Shown here: piece after piece, positions 22,376 to 31,123 of the stretch
Position numbering within the stretch: position 1 is the first letter of the stretch
How the letters are laid out: every line of letters begins with the position of its first letter
Assembly (NCBI GenBank): GCA_036871055.1
Contig: CP141893.1
Location: 372,001-436,000 of the forward strand
Reading direction: 5' to 3'
Length of the DNA stretch: 64,000 nucleotides
Source: Bisbaumannia sp015645095
GTDB lineage: Bacteria; Pseudomonadota; Gammaproteobacteria; Pseudomonadales; Halomonadaceae
The notes under the pieces: generated by a model
Seen by the model: the letters and a program-made list of their open reading frames with translations, nothing else
Databases searched by the model: none
What the model was told of the DNA's origin: nothing
Translations under genes and position numbers: made by a program

Positions 22376-24100
22376 CTACAGCATTCCCCCTTTCTTGAGG
22401 CGATAGTCCAGCGCCGCCCGGCTCATGCCCAGGCGCCGGGCCGCCGCCGAGACATTGCTGCCCGCCTCGCGGTAGGCCTGTTCCAGCAGGGCCTCTTCCA
22501 GGGCATCCAGCGAGATGCCGCCATCCAGGATCGATTGGCACAGGGCGGCGAGGCGAGTCGTTGCCTCGCCGCCGGTCTCATCGAGTGCCGAGGTGAGCTG
22601 GCCTCCGGGGCCGAGCACCTGGCCCCGGGTGGACAGGGGTTGCTGGCCAAACAGGGCCTGTTCGTTGATGGAGTTGCCGTCGCCGGCCAGGATCACGCCC
22701 CGCTCGATCAGGTTCTGCAGCTCGCGGATATTGCCCGGCCAGGGGTGGGCTCGCAGCATGGCCATGGCCTGGTCACTGAAGCCCAGGGTCTTGACGTGGT
22801 AGTGACACTCGAAACGCGCCAGGAAGTGCTCGGCCAGTAGTCGAATGTCATCGCGCCGCTCCCGCAGCGGCGGGATCATCACCGGGTAGGCGTTCAGGCG
22901 GTAGAAGAGGTCGGCCCGGAAACGGCCATCCTGCACTCGCTCCATCAGGTCGCCATGGGTGGCGGCGACGATACGCACATCGATGGCGTAGCTCTGCTGG
23001 CCGCCGACCCGCTCGATCTGTTTCTCCTGGAGGGCGCGCAGCAGGGCGGCCTGGGCCCGGGGCGACAGCTCGGCCAGCTCGTCCAGGAAGAGGGTGCCGC
23101 CATGGGCGCGTTCGAAGCGCCCGGCTCGGGACTGCACCGCGCCGGTGTAGGCACCCTTCTCGACCCCGAACAGCTCCGACTCGATCAGGTCCGGAGGAAT
23201 GGCCGCGCAGTTGACCGCCACGAAGGGCCCCTCGGCCCGGTCGCTCTGCTGATGGGCTCGATGGGCCATGATCTCCTTGCCGGAGCCGGTCTCACCGAGC
23301 AGCAGGATCGGCACCTCCGAGCGGGCGGCCCGATCGATCAGATCCAGTGCTCCCAGGAAGGCCGGCGACTGGCCGATGGGGCGATAGTGCTCGTCGCCCT
23401 TGTGGCGGGCGATATCGTCCTCCAGGTAGGCGATGCGCGACTGCAACTCATAGAGCTCGTCGATCAGCGGGTCTTCGCGGAAATGCTCGGCGAAGGTCGC
23501 ATGATCCTCCCACTCATGGGCCGGCTTGCCGATGATTCGGCAGCGTGCATCGCCGCGCCCGCGACACTCCACCTCCCGGTACTGGATCTCCTGGCCCAGG
23601 AACTGGCTGGAGTAGGCGCAGGCATAGCCCAGTTGCATCCAGCACACCGGCTCGTCCAGGGCGGACTCCAGCTGTTCGATGATCGCCACCTCATAGGAGT
23701 CCTGCCACTCGAACTCGCCATAGAAGTGGCCCCGGCCGGGGTCGATCTCCAGGGCCAGGGGAATCACCTTGACCAGCCCTCTCAGGGAGTGGAGCTGGGG
23801 GCCGGTCAGGAAACCGTCTTCCACCGACATCTCCTGGCCACGCACGGCCCGGGCCAGCTCGGCATCCTTGAGACCCGAGTGGTAGCCCAGGCGCAAGAAG
23901 AAGCTCTTGGCGCGCTTCAGCCCCAGGGTATGGATGATCTCATGGCGGAAGGCGGCCATGGTCTGTAGCTGCATCAGCAGCATGCGCTGCTCCCCCAGCC
24001 AGATCTGGCCCTCATCGGGGAGAAAGCGCAATTTCTCGAGAATGTCGCGGCTATCCGGGTAGCGGGGAGTTACCCCATCGCTAGGCGTGCTCGTTGTCAT
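22376..24100 (-). CDS. dmpR: Phenol-responsive sigma-54 activator (DmpR/MopR/XylR family)
   Basis: One-component NtrC-family activator, 574 aa, that turns on the phenol hydroxylase operon when it binds a phenol. Domains: XylR-type sensory domain (about 1-200) with the V4R zinc site CAYSSQFLGQEIQYREVECRGRGDARC; a linker coiled region; AAA+ domain with GETGSGKE and the sigma-54 loop GAYTGA; and a C-terminal Fis-type helix-turn-helix. The sensor residues around GHFYGEFEW and the GYACAYS zinc Cys match known phenol sensors of this family. Start ATG 24100 (MTTSTPSDG); an upstream frame to 24205 is not supported by a ribosome site. Divergent from dmpK. Exact ligand range unknown. Confidence 0.9.
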   Translation of the reverse strand: MTTSTPSDGVTPRYPDSRDILEKLRFLPDEGQIWLGEQRMLLMQLQTMAAFRHEIIHTLGLKRAKSFFLRLGYHSGLKDAELARAVRGQEMSVEDGFLTGPQLHSLRGLVKVIPLALEIDPGRGHFYGEFEWQDSYEVAIIEQLESALDEPVCWMQLGYACAYSSQFLGQEIQYREVECRGRGDARCRIIGKPAHEWEDHATFAEHFREDPLIDELYELQSRIAYLEDDIARHKGDEHYRPIGQSPAFLGALDLIDRAARSEVPILLLGETGSGKEIMAHRAHQQSDRAEGPFVAVNCAAIPPDLIESELFGVEKGAYTGAVQSRAGRFERAHGGTLFLDELAELSPRAQAALLRALQEKQIERVGGQQSYAIDVRIVAATHGDLMERVQDGRFRADLFYRLNAYPVMIPPLRERRDDIRLLAEHFLARFECHYHVKTLGFSDQAMAMLRAHPWPGNIRELQNLIERGVILAGDGNSINEQALFGQQPLSTRGQVLGPGGQLTSALDETGGEATTRLAALCQSILDGGISLDALEEALLEQAYREAGSNVSAAARRLGMSRAALDYRLKKGGML

Positions 24101-24139
24101 GGCATCACGGGGTCGTTTTTTTAATCTTGTGTATTGTAC

Positions 24140-24161
24140 TTTTGTCGAGGTTTCGGCAAAA
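24140..24161. promoter_or_regulatory. Inverted repeat, candidate phenol-regulator binding site 1
   Basis: TTTTGTCGA and TCGGCAAAA are 8 of 9 complementary around GGTT. It lies 40-60 bases before the regulator gene and about 230-250 bases before the -24/-12 promoter, so it may serve for autoregulation or as an upstream activator site. Confidence 0.4.
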
Positions 24162-24256
24162 AAGATCCTCTTATCAACACCGACAGCATACGGCGCCTTA
24201 GCCACTCTCTTCCAGTCTCCTTTGTCGGCATTCTTCTGCCTCGATGGCGGCGTTTC

Positions 24257-24292
24257 ATCATATGCAAAAGCTGCGACGCAGCAATTGATGAT
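24257..24292. promoter_or_regulatory. Inverted repeat, candidate phenol-regulator binding site 2
   Basis: GCTGC-GAC-GCAGC core flanked by ATCAT / ATGAT arms and a CAATTGAT block, which resembles the TTGATCAATTGATCAA type of XylR-family site in part. It is about 100-130 bases upstream of the -24 element, the normal distance for such sites. Confidence 0.45.
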
Positions 24293-24388
24293 TTCCTCGA
24301 TTCTCGCCGCCAGGCCTATCCCTCATGCCCTGTCGGAAGCCAAGATAACTATTTGTTTATAAATTGTTTTTTTTGATATTCGCCAAGC

Positions 24389-24404
24389 TGGCATGGGCCT
24401 TGTA
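24389..24404 (+). promoter_or_regulatory. Sigma-54 (-24/-12) type promoter of dmp operon
   Basis: TGGCATGGGCCTTGTA has the GG doublet at 24390 and the -12 G ten bases later; the -12 element is TTGTA instead of TTGCA, one mismatch. It is 35 bases before dmpK and matches the architecture of phenol operons under DmpR/MopR control. The rest of the 338-base gap 24101-24438 holds only the two inverted repeats and AT-rich sequence; I see no gene there. Confidence 0.7.
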
Positions 24405-24438
24405 ACGGTAAGGGGGAAACTCACCCGGAGGTGAACCC

Positions 24439-24678
24439 ATGTCCCAGTCGGCCATCCCCCGCACCCTGAAGCGCTATGTCCGAGTGCGGGAGAGAAGCGA
24501 ACGTTTCATCGAATTCGACTTCGCCATCGAGAACCCGGAGCTGTTCGTCGAACTGATCATGCCGCCCCAGGCCTTCGAGGAGTTCTGTGCTCGAAATGAC
24601 GTCACCTTTATGAGCGATGAACAGGCCAAGGCCGTCGATATCCAGATGGAAAAGTGGCGCTATAGCGTCAGCCAATAG
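24439..24678 (+). CDS. dmpK: Phenol hydroxylase assembly protein DmpK
   Basis: Small auxiliary protein (79 aa) of multicomponent phenol hydroxylase, needed in the Dmp system for assembly of active oxygenase (iron loading) though not for catalysis itself. Recognisable by RYVRVRERSERFIEFDFAIENPELFVELIMPPQAFEEFC, the standard DmpK/PhK pattern. AACTCACCCGGAGGTG before the ATG supplies a GGAGG site. First gene of dmpKLMNOP, 35 bases after a -24/-12 promoter. Confidence 0.93.
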   Translation: MSQSAIPRTLKRYVRVRERSERFIEFDFAIENPELFVELIMPPQAFEEFCARNDVTFMSDEQAKAVDIQMEKWRYSVSQ

Positions 24679-24728
24679 CCCACAAAAACGTCGGTCACCA
24701 TCGCACAATAATAAACGAGGAGTCCCCT

Positions 24729-25715
24729 ATGAGTGTCGAGATCAAGACGGCGGAAATTACCCCGGTTCGCCAGACCTACGGCCACACCAAGCGACGCTTC
24801 GGCGACAAGCCGGCGACCCGTTATCAGGAAGCCAGCTTCGATATCCAGCCCACCACCAACTTCCACTATCGGCCGATGTTCGACGAGCACCACGAGCTCT
24901 ACGACACCGGCTACACCCTGCTGACCATGGAAGACTGGTACGCCTTCAGCGACCCCCGCCAGTTCTATTATGGCGCCTGGGTAGCGGCCCGCGCCAAGCT
25001 CCAGGAGAGCACCGAGACCAACTTCGCCTTCTTCGAGAAGCGCGACCTGGGCAACCGCCTGAGTGACGAGGCGCGCCGGCTGGTGACCCGCTGCCTGCTG
25101 CCCCTGCGCCATGCGGAGCTGGGCGCCAACATGAACAACGTGGGCATCGCCGCCAATGCCTACGGCACCACCCTGAGCCAGGCCCATATGTACCACGGCA
25201 TGGATCGTCTCGCCGTGGCCCAGTACCTCTCCCGCATCGGCCTGCTGATCGACGACACCCCCGGGCTGCTGCTGGCCGAGGCCAAGAGCCTGTGGATGGA
25301 CGACCCCGCCTGGCAGGGGGTGCGCCGCTACGTGGAGGACAGCCTGGTGGTGGAGGACTGGGCGGAACTCTCCCTGGCTCAGAACCTGATCTTCGACGGC
25401 CTGCTCTACCCCTTCCTGCTGGAGTCCCTGGACGAGCGCCTGCTCGACATCGGCGGCGGCGATATCGCCATCCTCACCGACTTTATGGGCGACTGGTTCA
25501 AGGATGGCAGCCGCTTCATCGATGCTCTGTTCAAGACCCTGGCCGGCGAGAGCGAGGCCAACCGGACGCAGCTGACCCGCTGGGTCGCCCACTGGCGAAG
25601 CCGTGCCGTCGAGGCGCTGACCCCGGTGGCCATCGAGGCCGGTATCGAGCTCGACGCCGCCCTGGCGGTGCTGGACAAGCGCCTCGCCAAGCTCGGCCTG
25701 CTCGAGACCCACTGA
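24729..25715 (+). CDS. dmpL: Phenol hydroxylase P1 oxygenase subunit (beta)
   Basis: Beta subunit of the (alpha-beta-gamma)2 di-iron phenol hydroxylase, 328 aa. It keeps the ferritin-like four-helix fold but no iron site. Typical blocks: YGHTKRRFGDKPATRYQEA, SFDIQPTTNFHYRPMFDEHHELYD, and NMNNVGIAANAYGTTLSQAHMYHGMDRL. Works with DmpM, DmpN, DmpO and reductase DmpP to convert phenol to catechol using NADH and O2. GAGG lies 8 bases ahead of the ATG. Gene order LMNOP is standard. Confidence 0.95.
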   Translation: MSVEIKTAEITPVRQTYGHTKRRFGDKPATRYQEASFDIQPTTNFHYRPMFDEHHELYDTGYTLLTMEDWYAFSDPRQFYYGAWVAARAKLQESTETNFAFFEKRDLGNRLSDEARRLVTRCLLPLRHAELGANMNNVGIAANAYGTTLSQAHMYHGMDRLAVAQYLSRIGLLIDDTPGLLLAEAKSLWMDDPAWQGVRRYVEDSLVVEDWAELSLAQNLIFDGLLYPFLLESLDERLLDIGGGDIAILTDFMGDWFKDGSRFIDALFKTLAGESEANRTQLTRWVAHWRSRAVEALTPVAIEAGIELDAALAVLDKRLAKLGLLETH

Positions 25716-25745
25716 GCCCCTTCCCCCGAATTCGGAGTCTGCCCC

Positions 25746-26015
25746 ATGTCACGCGTCTTTATCGCCCTGCAGGACAACGAGAACGCCCGCTTTATCGTCG
25801 AGGCCATCAGCGAAGACAACCCCGGTGCCGAGGTCAAGCACAGCCCGGCCATGATCCGGGTCGAGGCCGACGATCGCCTGACCATTCGCCGCGAGACGGT
25901 GGAGGAGAAGCTGGGCCGCGACTGGGATACCCAGGAGCTCCAGGTGGACATGATCAGTATCGGCGGCAACGTCGACGAGGATGACGACAGCTTCACCCTC
26001 TACTGGAACACCTGA
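25746..26015 (+). CDS. dmpM: Phenol hydroxylase P2 effector protein
   Basis: Cofactor-free coupling protein (89 aa) that binds the oxygenase near the di-iron site and is required for turnover. Family pattern: RVFIALQDNENARFIVEAISEDNPGAEV, PAMIRVEADDRLTIRRETVEEKLGR and the acidic C-terminus QVDMISIGGNVDEDDDSFTLYW. Downstream of dmpL with a 30-base gap. Confidence 0.95.
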   Translation: MSRVFIALQDNENARFIVEAISEDNPGAEVKHSPAMIRVEADDRLTIRRETVEEKLGRDWDTQELQVDMISIGGNVDEDDDSFTLYWNT

Positions 26016-26071
26016 ATCCCCGACGACGCCATCACACGCCAGCCAACAATAATGGCGCAGGAGAGTTAGCC

Positions 26072-27583
26072 ATGAATGCCAAGACCAGCAAGCGACTCAA
26101 TATGAAGGAGCGCTACCGGATCATGACCCGGGACCTGGGCTGGGAGCCCAGTTATCAGCGCTATGAGGATATCTTCCCCCAGGAGAGCTTCGAGGGCATC
26201 AAGATCGTCGACTGGGATCAGTGGGAGGATCCCTTCCGCCTGACCATGGACAACTACTGGAAATTCCAGGCGGAGAAGGAGCGCAAGCTGTATGCGATCT
26301 TCGATGCAGTGTCCCAGAACAATGGCCAGATGAAGATCTCCGACCCGCGCTACCTGAACGCGGTCAAGCTGTTCATCACCGCGGTGACGCCGCTGGAGTA
26401 CAACGCCTACAAGGGCTATGCCCGGGTGGGTCGCCAGTTCGGCGGGGTGGGGGCGCGCATCGCCTGCCAGATGCAGTCCATCGACGAGCTGCGTCACACC
26501 CAGACCCAGATCCATGCCATGAGCCACTACAACAAGTACTTCGGTGGCATGCATGACTTCCCGCACATGTTCGATCGGGTCTGGTACCTGTCGGTGCCCA
26601 AGTCCTTCTTCGAGGACGCCTCCACCGCCGGTCCCTTCGAGTTCCTGACCGCGATCTCCTTCTCCTTCGAGTATGTGCTGACCAACCTGCTGTTCCTGCC
26701 CTTCATGTCCGGGGCCGCCTACAACGGCGACATGAACACCGTGACCTTCGGCTTCTCGGCCCAGTCCGACGAGGCGCGGCACATGACCCTGGGGCTCGAG
26801 ATCATCAAGTTCATCCTCGAGCAGCACGAGGACAACGTGCCCATCGTCCAGCAGTGGCTCGACAAGTGGCTGTGGCGCGGTTACCGGCTGCTCTCCATCG
26901 TCGGCATGATGATGGACTACATGCTGCCCAACAAGGTGATGTCCTGGGCCGAGGCCTGGACCCTCTACTACGAGGAGGCCGGCGGCGCCCTGTTCAAGGA
27001 GCTCGAGCGCTACGGCATTCGCCCGCCCAAGTACGCCGACCAGACGGTGATCGGCAAGGATCACGTCAGCCACCAGGCCTGGTTCATCTTCTACCAGTAC
27101 GGTCACGCCACCGCCTTCAACACCTGGATCCCCACCGCCAAGGAGATGGACTGGCTCTCCGAGAAGTACCCGGACACCTTCGATCGCCTCTACCGGCCGC
27201 GCTTCGAACTGCTGGCCGAGAAAGCGGCCAAGGGTGAGCGCTTCTACAACAACACCCTGCCGCAGCTCTGCCAGGTGTGCCAGATCCCGCTGGCGATCAC
27301 CGAGCCGGACGACGACACCCTGCTCAGCCACCGGGACACCGTCCATGACGGCGAGCGCTACCACTTCTGCTCCGACGGCTGCCGCGACATCTTCCACCAC
27401 GAGCCGGAGAAGTACGTCCAGGCCTGGCTGCCGGTGCACCAGATCCTGCAGGGCAACTGCGGCGGCGCCGACATGGCCAAGGTGATCGGCGACTACTACC
27501 GCATCGAAATGGGCGAAGACAACCTCGACTTCGAGGGTTCCGCCGAACAGCGCCGCTGGGCGGCGTGGAAACAGGCCGTCTGA
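26072..27583 (+). CDS. dmpN: Phenol hydroxylase P3 oxygenase subunit (alpha, di-iron)
   Basis: Catalytic alpha subunit, 503 aa, of multicomponent phenol hydroxylase (phenol + O2 + NADH gives catechol). The two ExxH iron motifs are SIDELRHTQ (about residue 140) and SDEARHMT (about 235). The C-terminal CQVCQIPLAITEPDDD and CSDGCRDIFHHEPEKY form the zinc-binding YHS-like region seen in this family. GAGAG lies 8 bases upstream of the ATG. The central catalytic gene of the operon. Confidence 0.96.
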   Translation: MNAKTSKRLNMKERYRIMTRDLGWEPSYQRYEDIFPQESFEGIKIVDWDQWEDPFRLTMDNYWKFQAEKERKLYAIFDAVSQNNGQMKISDPRYLNAVKLFITAVTPLEYNAYKGYARVGRQFGGVGARIACQMQSIDELRHTQTQIHAMSHYNKYFGGMHDFPHMFDRVWYLSVPKSFFEDASTAGPFEFLTAISFSFEYVLTNLLFLPFMSGAAYNGDMNTVTFGFSAQSDEARHMTLGLEIIKFILEQHEDNVPIVQQWLDKWLWRGYRLLSIVGMMMDYMLPNKVMSWAEAWTLYYEEAGGALFKELERYGIRPPKYADQTVIGKDHVSHQAWFIFYQYGHATAFNTWIPTAKEMDWLSEKYPDTFDRLYRPRFELLAEKAAKGERFYNNTLPQLCQVCQIPLAITEPDDDTLLSHRDTVHDGERYHFCSDGCRDIFHHEPEKYVQAWLPVHQILQGNCGGADMAKVIGDYYRIEMGEDNLDFEGSAEQRRWAAWKQAV

Positions 27584-27595
27584 GGAGGGGAGACC

Positions 27596-27958
27596 ATGAG
27601 CGTTAGAGCCAACTATGCCAACTACCAGGGCCCGGTGCGTGACCGCGTCGAGAACTTCCACGGCAACCAGCTGGTGTATGTGATGTGGGAGCGTCACCTG
27701 CTGTTCTGCGCCCCGCTTACCTTCCTCGCCGACCCGGCGATGTCCTTCGAGGCCTTCCTCGCGGAGGTACTCACGCCGGCGCTGGCCCCCCATCCGGAGA
27801 GCGAGGCGCTGGATTTCGCCGAGGCCCAGTGGCGCCTCGACGGCGAGGCCTTCGAGCCCCGGGGCGAGGCCTCGCTGGCCGACAACGGCATCGGGCACAA
27901 GTCCCAGCTGCGGCTGATCACTCCGCGGCTGTCGGATCTGGCCGACGCCGCCATCTGA
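27596..27958 (+). CDS. dmpO: Phenol hydroxylase P4 subunit (gamma)
   Basis: Small gamma subunit (120 aa) of the phenol hydroxylase oxygenase. Pattern: NYQGPVRDRVENFHGNQLVYVMWERHLLFCAPLTF, PDPxMSFEAFL-like segment, and the acidic end DNGIGHKSQLRLITP. It stabilises the hydroxylase complex. GGAGGG before the ATG; 12 bases after dmpN. Confidence 0.94.
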   Translation: MSVRANYANYQGPVRDRVENFHGNQLVYVMWERHLLFCAPLTFLADPAMSFEAFLAEVLTPALAPHPESEALDFAEAQWRLDGEAFEPRGEASLADNGIGHKSQLRLITPRLSDLADAAI

Positions 27959-27974
27959 GGGGGAGGGCAGCCTC

Positions 27975-29042
27975 ATGAGCTATCAAGTGACTATTGAGCC
28001 CACCGGCGAGATCGTCGAGGTGGAGGAGGGCCAGACCCTGCTGGATGCGGCCCTGCGTCAGGGCGTGTGGCTGCCCTTCGCCTGCGGCCACGGCACCTGC
28101 GGCACCTGCAAGGTGCAGGTGCTGGAGGGCGAGGCCGAGGTGGGGGACGCCTCCCCCTTCGCCCTGCTCGATATGGAACGGGACGAGGGCTACCGGCTGG
28201 CCTGCTGCTGCCGCCCGGAGAGCGATCTGGTGATCGAGGCGGACGTGGACGAGGACCCCGACTTCGCCGGCCATCCGGTGGCGGATTGGCAGGCCACCGT
28301 CAGCGCCATTACCGAGCTGACCCCGACCATCCGCGAGATCCGCCTGCGCCTCGATGGCGACGGCATGGCCTTCCAGGCCGGCCAGTACATCAACCTCCAG
28401 GTGCCCGGCGTGGAGGGCACCCGGGCCTTCTCCATCGCCTCGCCCCCGGCCGAGTCCGGCGAGCTGGTGCTGCATGTGCGCCGGGTCGAGGGCGGGGCGG
28501 CCACCACCTGGCTCCATGAGCAGCTCGAGGTGGGGCAGCGCCTGGAACTGAGCGGGCCCTATGGCCAGTTCTTCGTGCGCAAGTCCGACCCCAAGGACGT
28601 GATCTTCATCGCCGGGGGCTCCGGGCTCTCCAGCCCCGAGTCGATGATCCTCGACCTGCTGGCCGACCCGGAGGATAGCCGGCGCATCACCCTCTTCCAG
28701 GGGGCGCGCAACCTGGCCGAGCTCTACCACCGGGAGCGCTTCGAGCAACTCGCCGCCGCGCATGAGCGCTTCACTTATGTGCCGGCGCTCAATGCCCCCC
28801 TGGACGACGACGCCTGGGACGGCTTCGTGGGCTTCGTGCACGACGCCGCCATCGCCCACTTCAAGGGCCGCTTCAGCGAGCACAAGGCCTACCTGTGCGG
28901 GCCACCGCCGATGATCGATGCGGCCATCACCGCCCTGATGCAGGGGCGCCTGTTCGAGCGCGACATCCATATGGAGCGCTTCCTGACCGCCGCCGACGGC
29001 GCCGAGGGCGGACAGCGCTCGGCCCTCTTCAAGCGGATCTAA
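27975..29042 (+). CDS. dmpP: Phenol hydroxylase reductase P5 (2Fe-2S/FAD)
   Basis: Electron-transfer component (355 aa) passing NADH electrons to the di-iron centre. N-terminal plant-type 2Fe-2S domain with CGHGTCGTCKVQVL and a last Cys in RLACCCRPESD, then an FAD/FNR-like domain (TRAFSIASPPAES, where RxxS binds flavin) and an NAD-binding domain (FIAGGSGLSSPESMIL, CGPPPMIDAA). Final dmp gene; catA follows after 49 bases. No dmpQ ferredoxin or meta-cleavage gene follows, so the catechol is meant for ortho cleavage. Confidence 0.96.
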   Translation: MSYQVTIEPTGEIVEVEEGQTLLDAALRQGVWLPFACGHGTCGTCKVQVLEGEAEVGDASPFALLDMERDEGYRLACCCRPESDLVIEADVDEDPDFAGHPVADWQATVSAITELTPTIREIRLRLDGDGMAFQAGQYINLQVPGVEGTRAFSIASPPAESGELVLHVRRVEGGAATTWLHEQLEVGQRLELSGPYGQFFVRKSDPKDVIFIAGGSGLSSPESMILDLLADPEDSRRITLFQGARNLAELYHRERFEQLAAAHERFTYVPALNAPLDDDAWDGFVGFVHDAAIAHFKGRFSEHKAYLCGPPPMIDAAITALMQGRLFERDIHMERFLTAADGAEGGQRSALFKRI

Positions 29043-29091
29043 TGCCACCCATTGGCCGTTTCACCACAAGAACCACAAGGAGCAAGACGCC

Positions 29092-30033
29092 ATGACCGTG
29101 AAGATTTTCGATACCCCCGAGGTGCAGGACTTCCTCAAGACCGTCGCCGGCTTCGAGCAGGAGGGCGGCAGCGACCGCGCCAAGCAGATCGTCCATCGCC
29201 TGCTTGCCGACCTCTACAAGCTGATCGATGACTTCGACATCACTCCGGAGGAGTTCTGGTCGACCGTCAGCCTGATGAACGCCCTGGGCCAGGGCAGCCA
29301 GTTCGGCCTGCTGGCCCCGGGCCTGGGCTTCGATCACTACCTGGACATGCGCATGGATGCCGAGGACGAGGCCCGCGGCCTGACCGGCGGCACCCCGCGC
29401 ACCATCGAGGGGCCCCTCTATGTGGCCGGCGCCCCGGAGGTCGAAGGCACCGCTCGCATGGATGACGGCAGCGACACCGACAGCGAGGTGATGTGGCTGA
29501 CCGGCCAGGTACGCGACCTGGAGGGCAAGCCGGTGCCCGGCGCCCGGGTGGAGATCTGGCACGCCAACGCCAAGGGCGGCTACTCCCACTTCGATCCGTC
29601 CCAGTCCGAGTACAACCTGCGCCGCACCATCATCACCGATGATGAAGGCCGCTACCGGGCCCGCAGCATCATCCCCTCCGGCTACGGGGTGCCGGCGGGC
29701 AGCCCCACCGATCAGGTGCTCAAGGCCCTGGGCCGTCATGGCCAGCGTCCGGCGCATATCCACTATTTCATCTCGGCGCCGGGCCACAAGCACCTGACCA
29801 CCCAGATCAACCTGGCCGGCGATCCCTACACCTGGGACGACTTCGCCTTCGCCACCCGTGAGGAACTGCTGGTGGAGGGGCAGGCGATTAGCGACCCCGC
29901 CGAGGCCAAGGCGCGGGGCCTGGAAGGCCCCTTCACCGAGGTGGTCTTCGATATCACCCTGGCCAGGACCGAGGCCCCGGAGCTGCAGACCCGCCACAAG
30001 CGCCCCCGGGCCCTGGAAGAGGCCGCCGGTTAA
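29092..30033 (+). CDS. catA: Catechol 1,2-dioxygenase (copy 1, phenol operon)
   Basis: Intradiol iron(III) enzyme converting catechol plus O2 to cis,cis-muconate, 313 aa. Iron ligands are the two Tyr in GPLYVAGAPE and SEYNLRRTI, and the two His in GQRPAHIHYFIS. The N-terminal helical dimer domain (KIFDTPEVQDFLKTVAGF) is normal for CatA. AAGGAG lies 9 bases ahead of the ATG. As last enzyme gene of the phenol operon it uses the catechol made by DmpKLMNOP. A close paralogue (over 70 percent similar by eye) is near 46 kb. Confidence 0.96.
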   Translation: MTVKIFDTPEVQDFLKTVAGFEQEGGSDRAKQIVHRLLADLYKLIDDFDITPEEFWSTVSLMNALGQGSQFGLLAPGLGFDHYLDMRMDAEDEARGLTGGTPRTIEGPLYVAGAPEVEGTARMDDGSDTDSEVMWLTGQVRDLEGKPVPGARVEIWHANAKGGYSHFDPSQSEYNLRRTIITDDEGRYRARSIIPSGYGVPAGSPTDQVLKALGRHGQRPAHIHYFISAPGHKHLTTQINLAGDPYTWDDFAFATREELLVEGQAISDPAEAKARGLEGPFTEVVFDITLARTEAPELQTRHKRPRALEEAAG

Positions 30034-30053
30034 GGCTCGCCTTCGTTACATGA

Positions 30054-30075
30054 CCGGCGCCCTTCGGGGCGCCGG
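30054..30075 (+). terminator. Hairpin after catA copy 1
   Basis: Perfect 9-bp stem CCGGCGCCC / GGGCGCCGG with a TTCG tetraloop, no T-run. More likely a stability or partial terminator hairpin, because an outer membrane protein gene follows in the same direction. Confidence 0.6.
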
Positions 30076-30109
30076 CTCTCCCTCCAATAACGACAACAAG
30101 GATTTTCCC

Positions 30110-31003
30110 ATGAGATACCGCAACTGGCTGGCCGCGGCGTTGGCCCTGGGGGGCGCGGCATTCGCTACCCAAGCCTCGGCGGCCAATGGCCATTACGTCC
30201 CCGGCGTCGAAGGGTTGAACGGTCCCGTGGTGCCGCCCCCGGGGCTCTACTATCGGGGCTATCTGGCCCACTACCGCATCGACAGCCTGCGTGATGGCGG
30301 CGGCGACGCCGCCCCGGGACGCAACCGCGGCGAGGTGACCGCCCTGGTCAATCGCCTGGTGTGGATCACCGATCGTCAGTTCCTGGGTGCCGACTATGGC
30401 ATCGAGGCGATCCTGCCTCTGGTGGATGCCTCGCTGCGCTTCGGTGGCGTCGGCCTCAATGACAGCGACAGTGGCCTGGGCGATCTCTTCCTCAGCCCAT
30501 TGGTGCTGGGTTGGCACGGCGAGCGTTGGGACGCGGTCTTCGCCGCCGGCCAGTGGTTCGATACCGGCGACTTCGCCGCCGACCGCCCCGCCTCCCCGGG
30601 CAAGGGCTTCGACAGCACCATGCTGACCCTGGGCGGTGCCTGGCACCTCGACGAGGCGCGGCGCTGGACGGTCTCGGCGCTGAGTCGCTACGAGACTCAT
30701 GGTCGCCAGAGCGGCAGCGGCGTTACCCCCGGCGATAGCCTGGTGGTGGAGTGGGGTCTGGGCCATCGCCTCGACAGCGGCCTGACCCTGGGGCTGGTGG
30801 GCTACGACGCCTGGCAGCTGGAACGCGACAGCGGAGCGGCCGCCTCCGGCGACAAGGCCGAGCAGCATGCCATCGGCGTGGAGGCGGGGGTCTTCTGGCC
30901 GGCCCTGGGGCTGGGCCTCAATGGCGCCTTCTATCACGAGTATGACAACCGGGCGGCGCCCCAGGGTGACCTGCTGCGGCTGACCCTCACCCAGGCTTTT
31001 TAA
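30110..31003 (+). CDS. Phenol-degradation MetA-pathway outer membrane protein (SphA-like)
   Basis: Outer membrane beta-barrel protein of the phenol MetA deg family (COG4313-type), 297 aa, thought to help aromatic compounds cross the outer membrane. Signal peptide MRYRNWLAAALALGGAAFATQASA; mature start GHYVPGVEGLNGPVVPPPGLYYRGY is the family hallmark; the C-terminus LLRLTLTQAF ends in Phe as barrel proteins do. Placed after catA in the phenol operon. ATG 30110 was chosen since the signal peptide begins there. Precise substrate not known. Confidence 0.88.
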   Translation: MRYRNWLAAALALGGAAFATQASAANGHYVPGVEGLNGPVVPPPGLYYRGYLAHYRIDSLRDGGGDAAPGRNRGEVTALVNRLVWITDRQFLGADYGIEAILPLVDASLRFGGVGLNDSDSGLGDLFLSPLVLGWHGERWDAVFAAGQWFDTGDFAADRPASPGKGFDSTMLTLGGAWHLDEARRWTVSALSRYETHGRQSGSGVTPGDSLVVEWGLGHRLDSGLTLGLVGYDAWQLERDSGAAASGDKAEQHAIGVEAGVFWPALGLGLNGAFYHEYDNRAAPQGDLLRLTLTQAF

Positions 31004-31023
31004 AAAAACCTCTCCCCCTGGCT

Positions 31024-31057
31024 CGCCCCGGGCTGACTCTGCGTCACGCCCGGGGCG
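31024..31057. terminator. Hairpin after phenol operon
   Basis: Perfect 10-bp stem CGCCCCGGGC / GCCCGGGGCG with 14-base loop at the end of the phenol operon. No T-run on the plus strand, though an A-run (AAAAAAA) lies just before it. Confidence 0.55.
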
Positions 31058-31123
31058 CGGCCGTGCCTGGGCTCTGCTACCATCGGCCTCAAACAGCGAT
31101 CGCTCATCGATGGAAGACGGCAG

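Noticed and set aside
24101..24438. Short frames in the AT-rich phenol promoter gap
   Set aside because: Frames lack ribosome sites and family features; the region is better explained as regulatory.
29043..29091. Search for a dmpQ ferredoxin or meta-cleavage dioxygenase after dmpP
   Set aside because: Only 49 non-coding bases separate dmpP and catA; no meta-pathway gene is present in the window.
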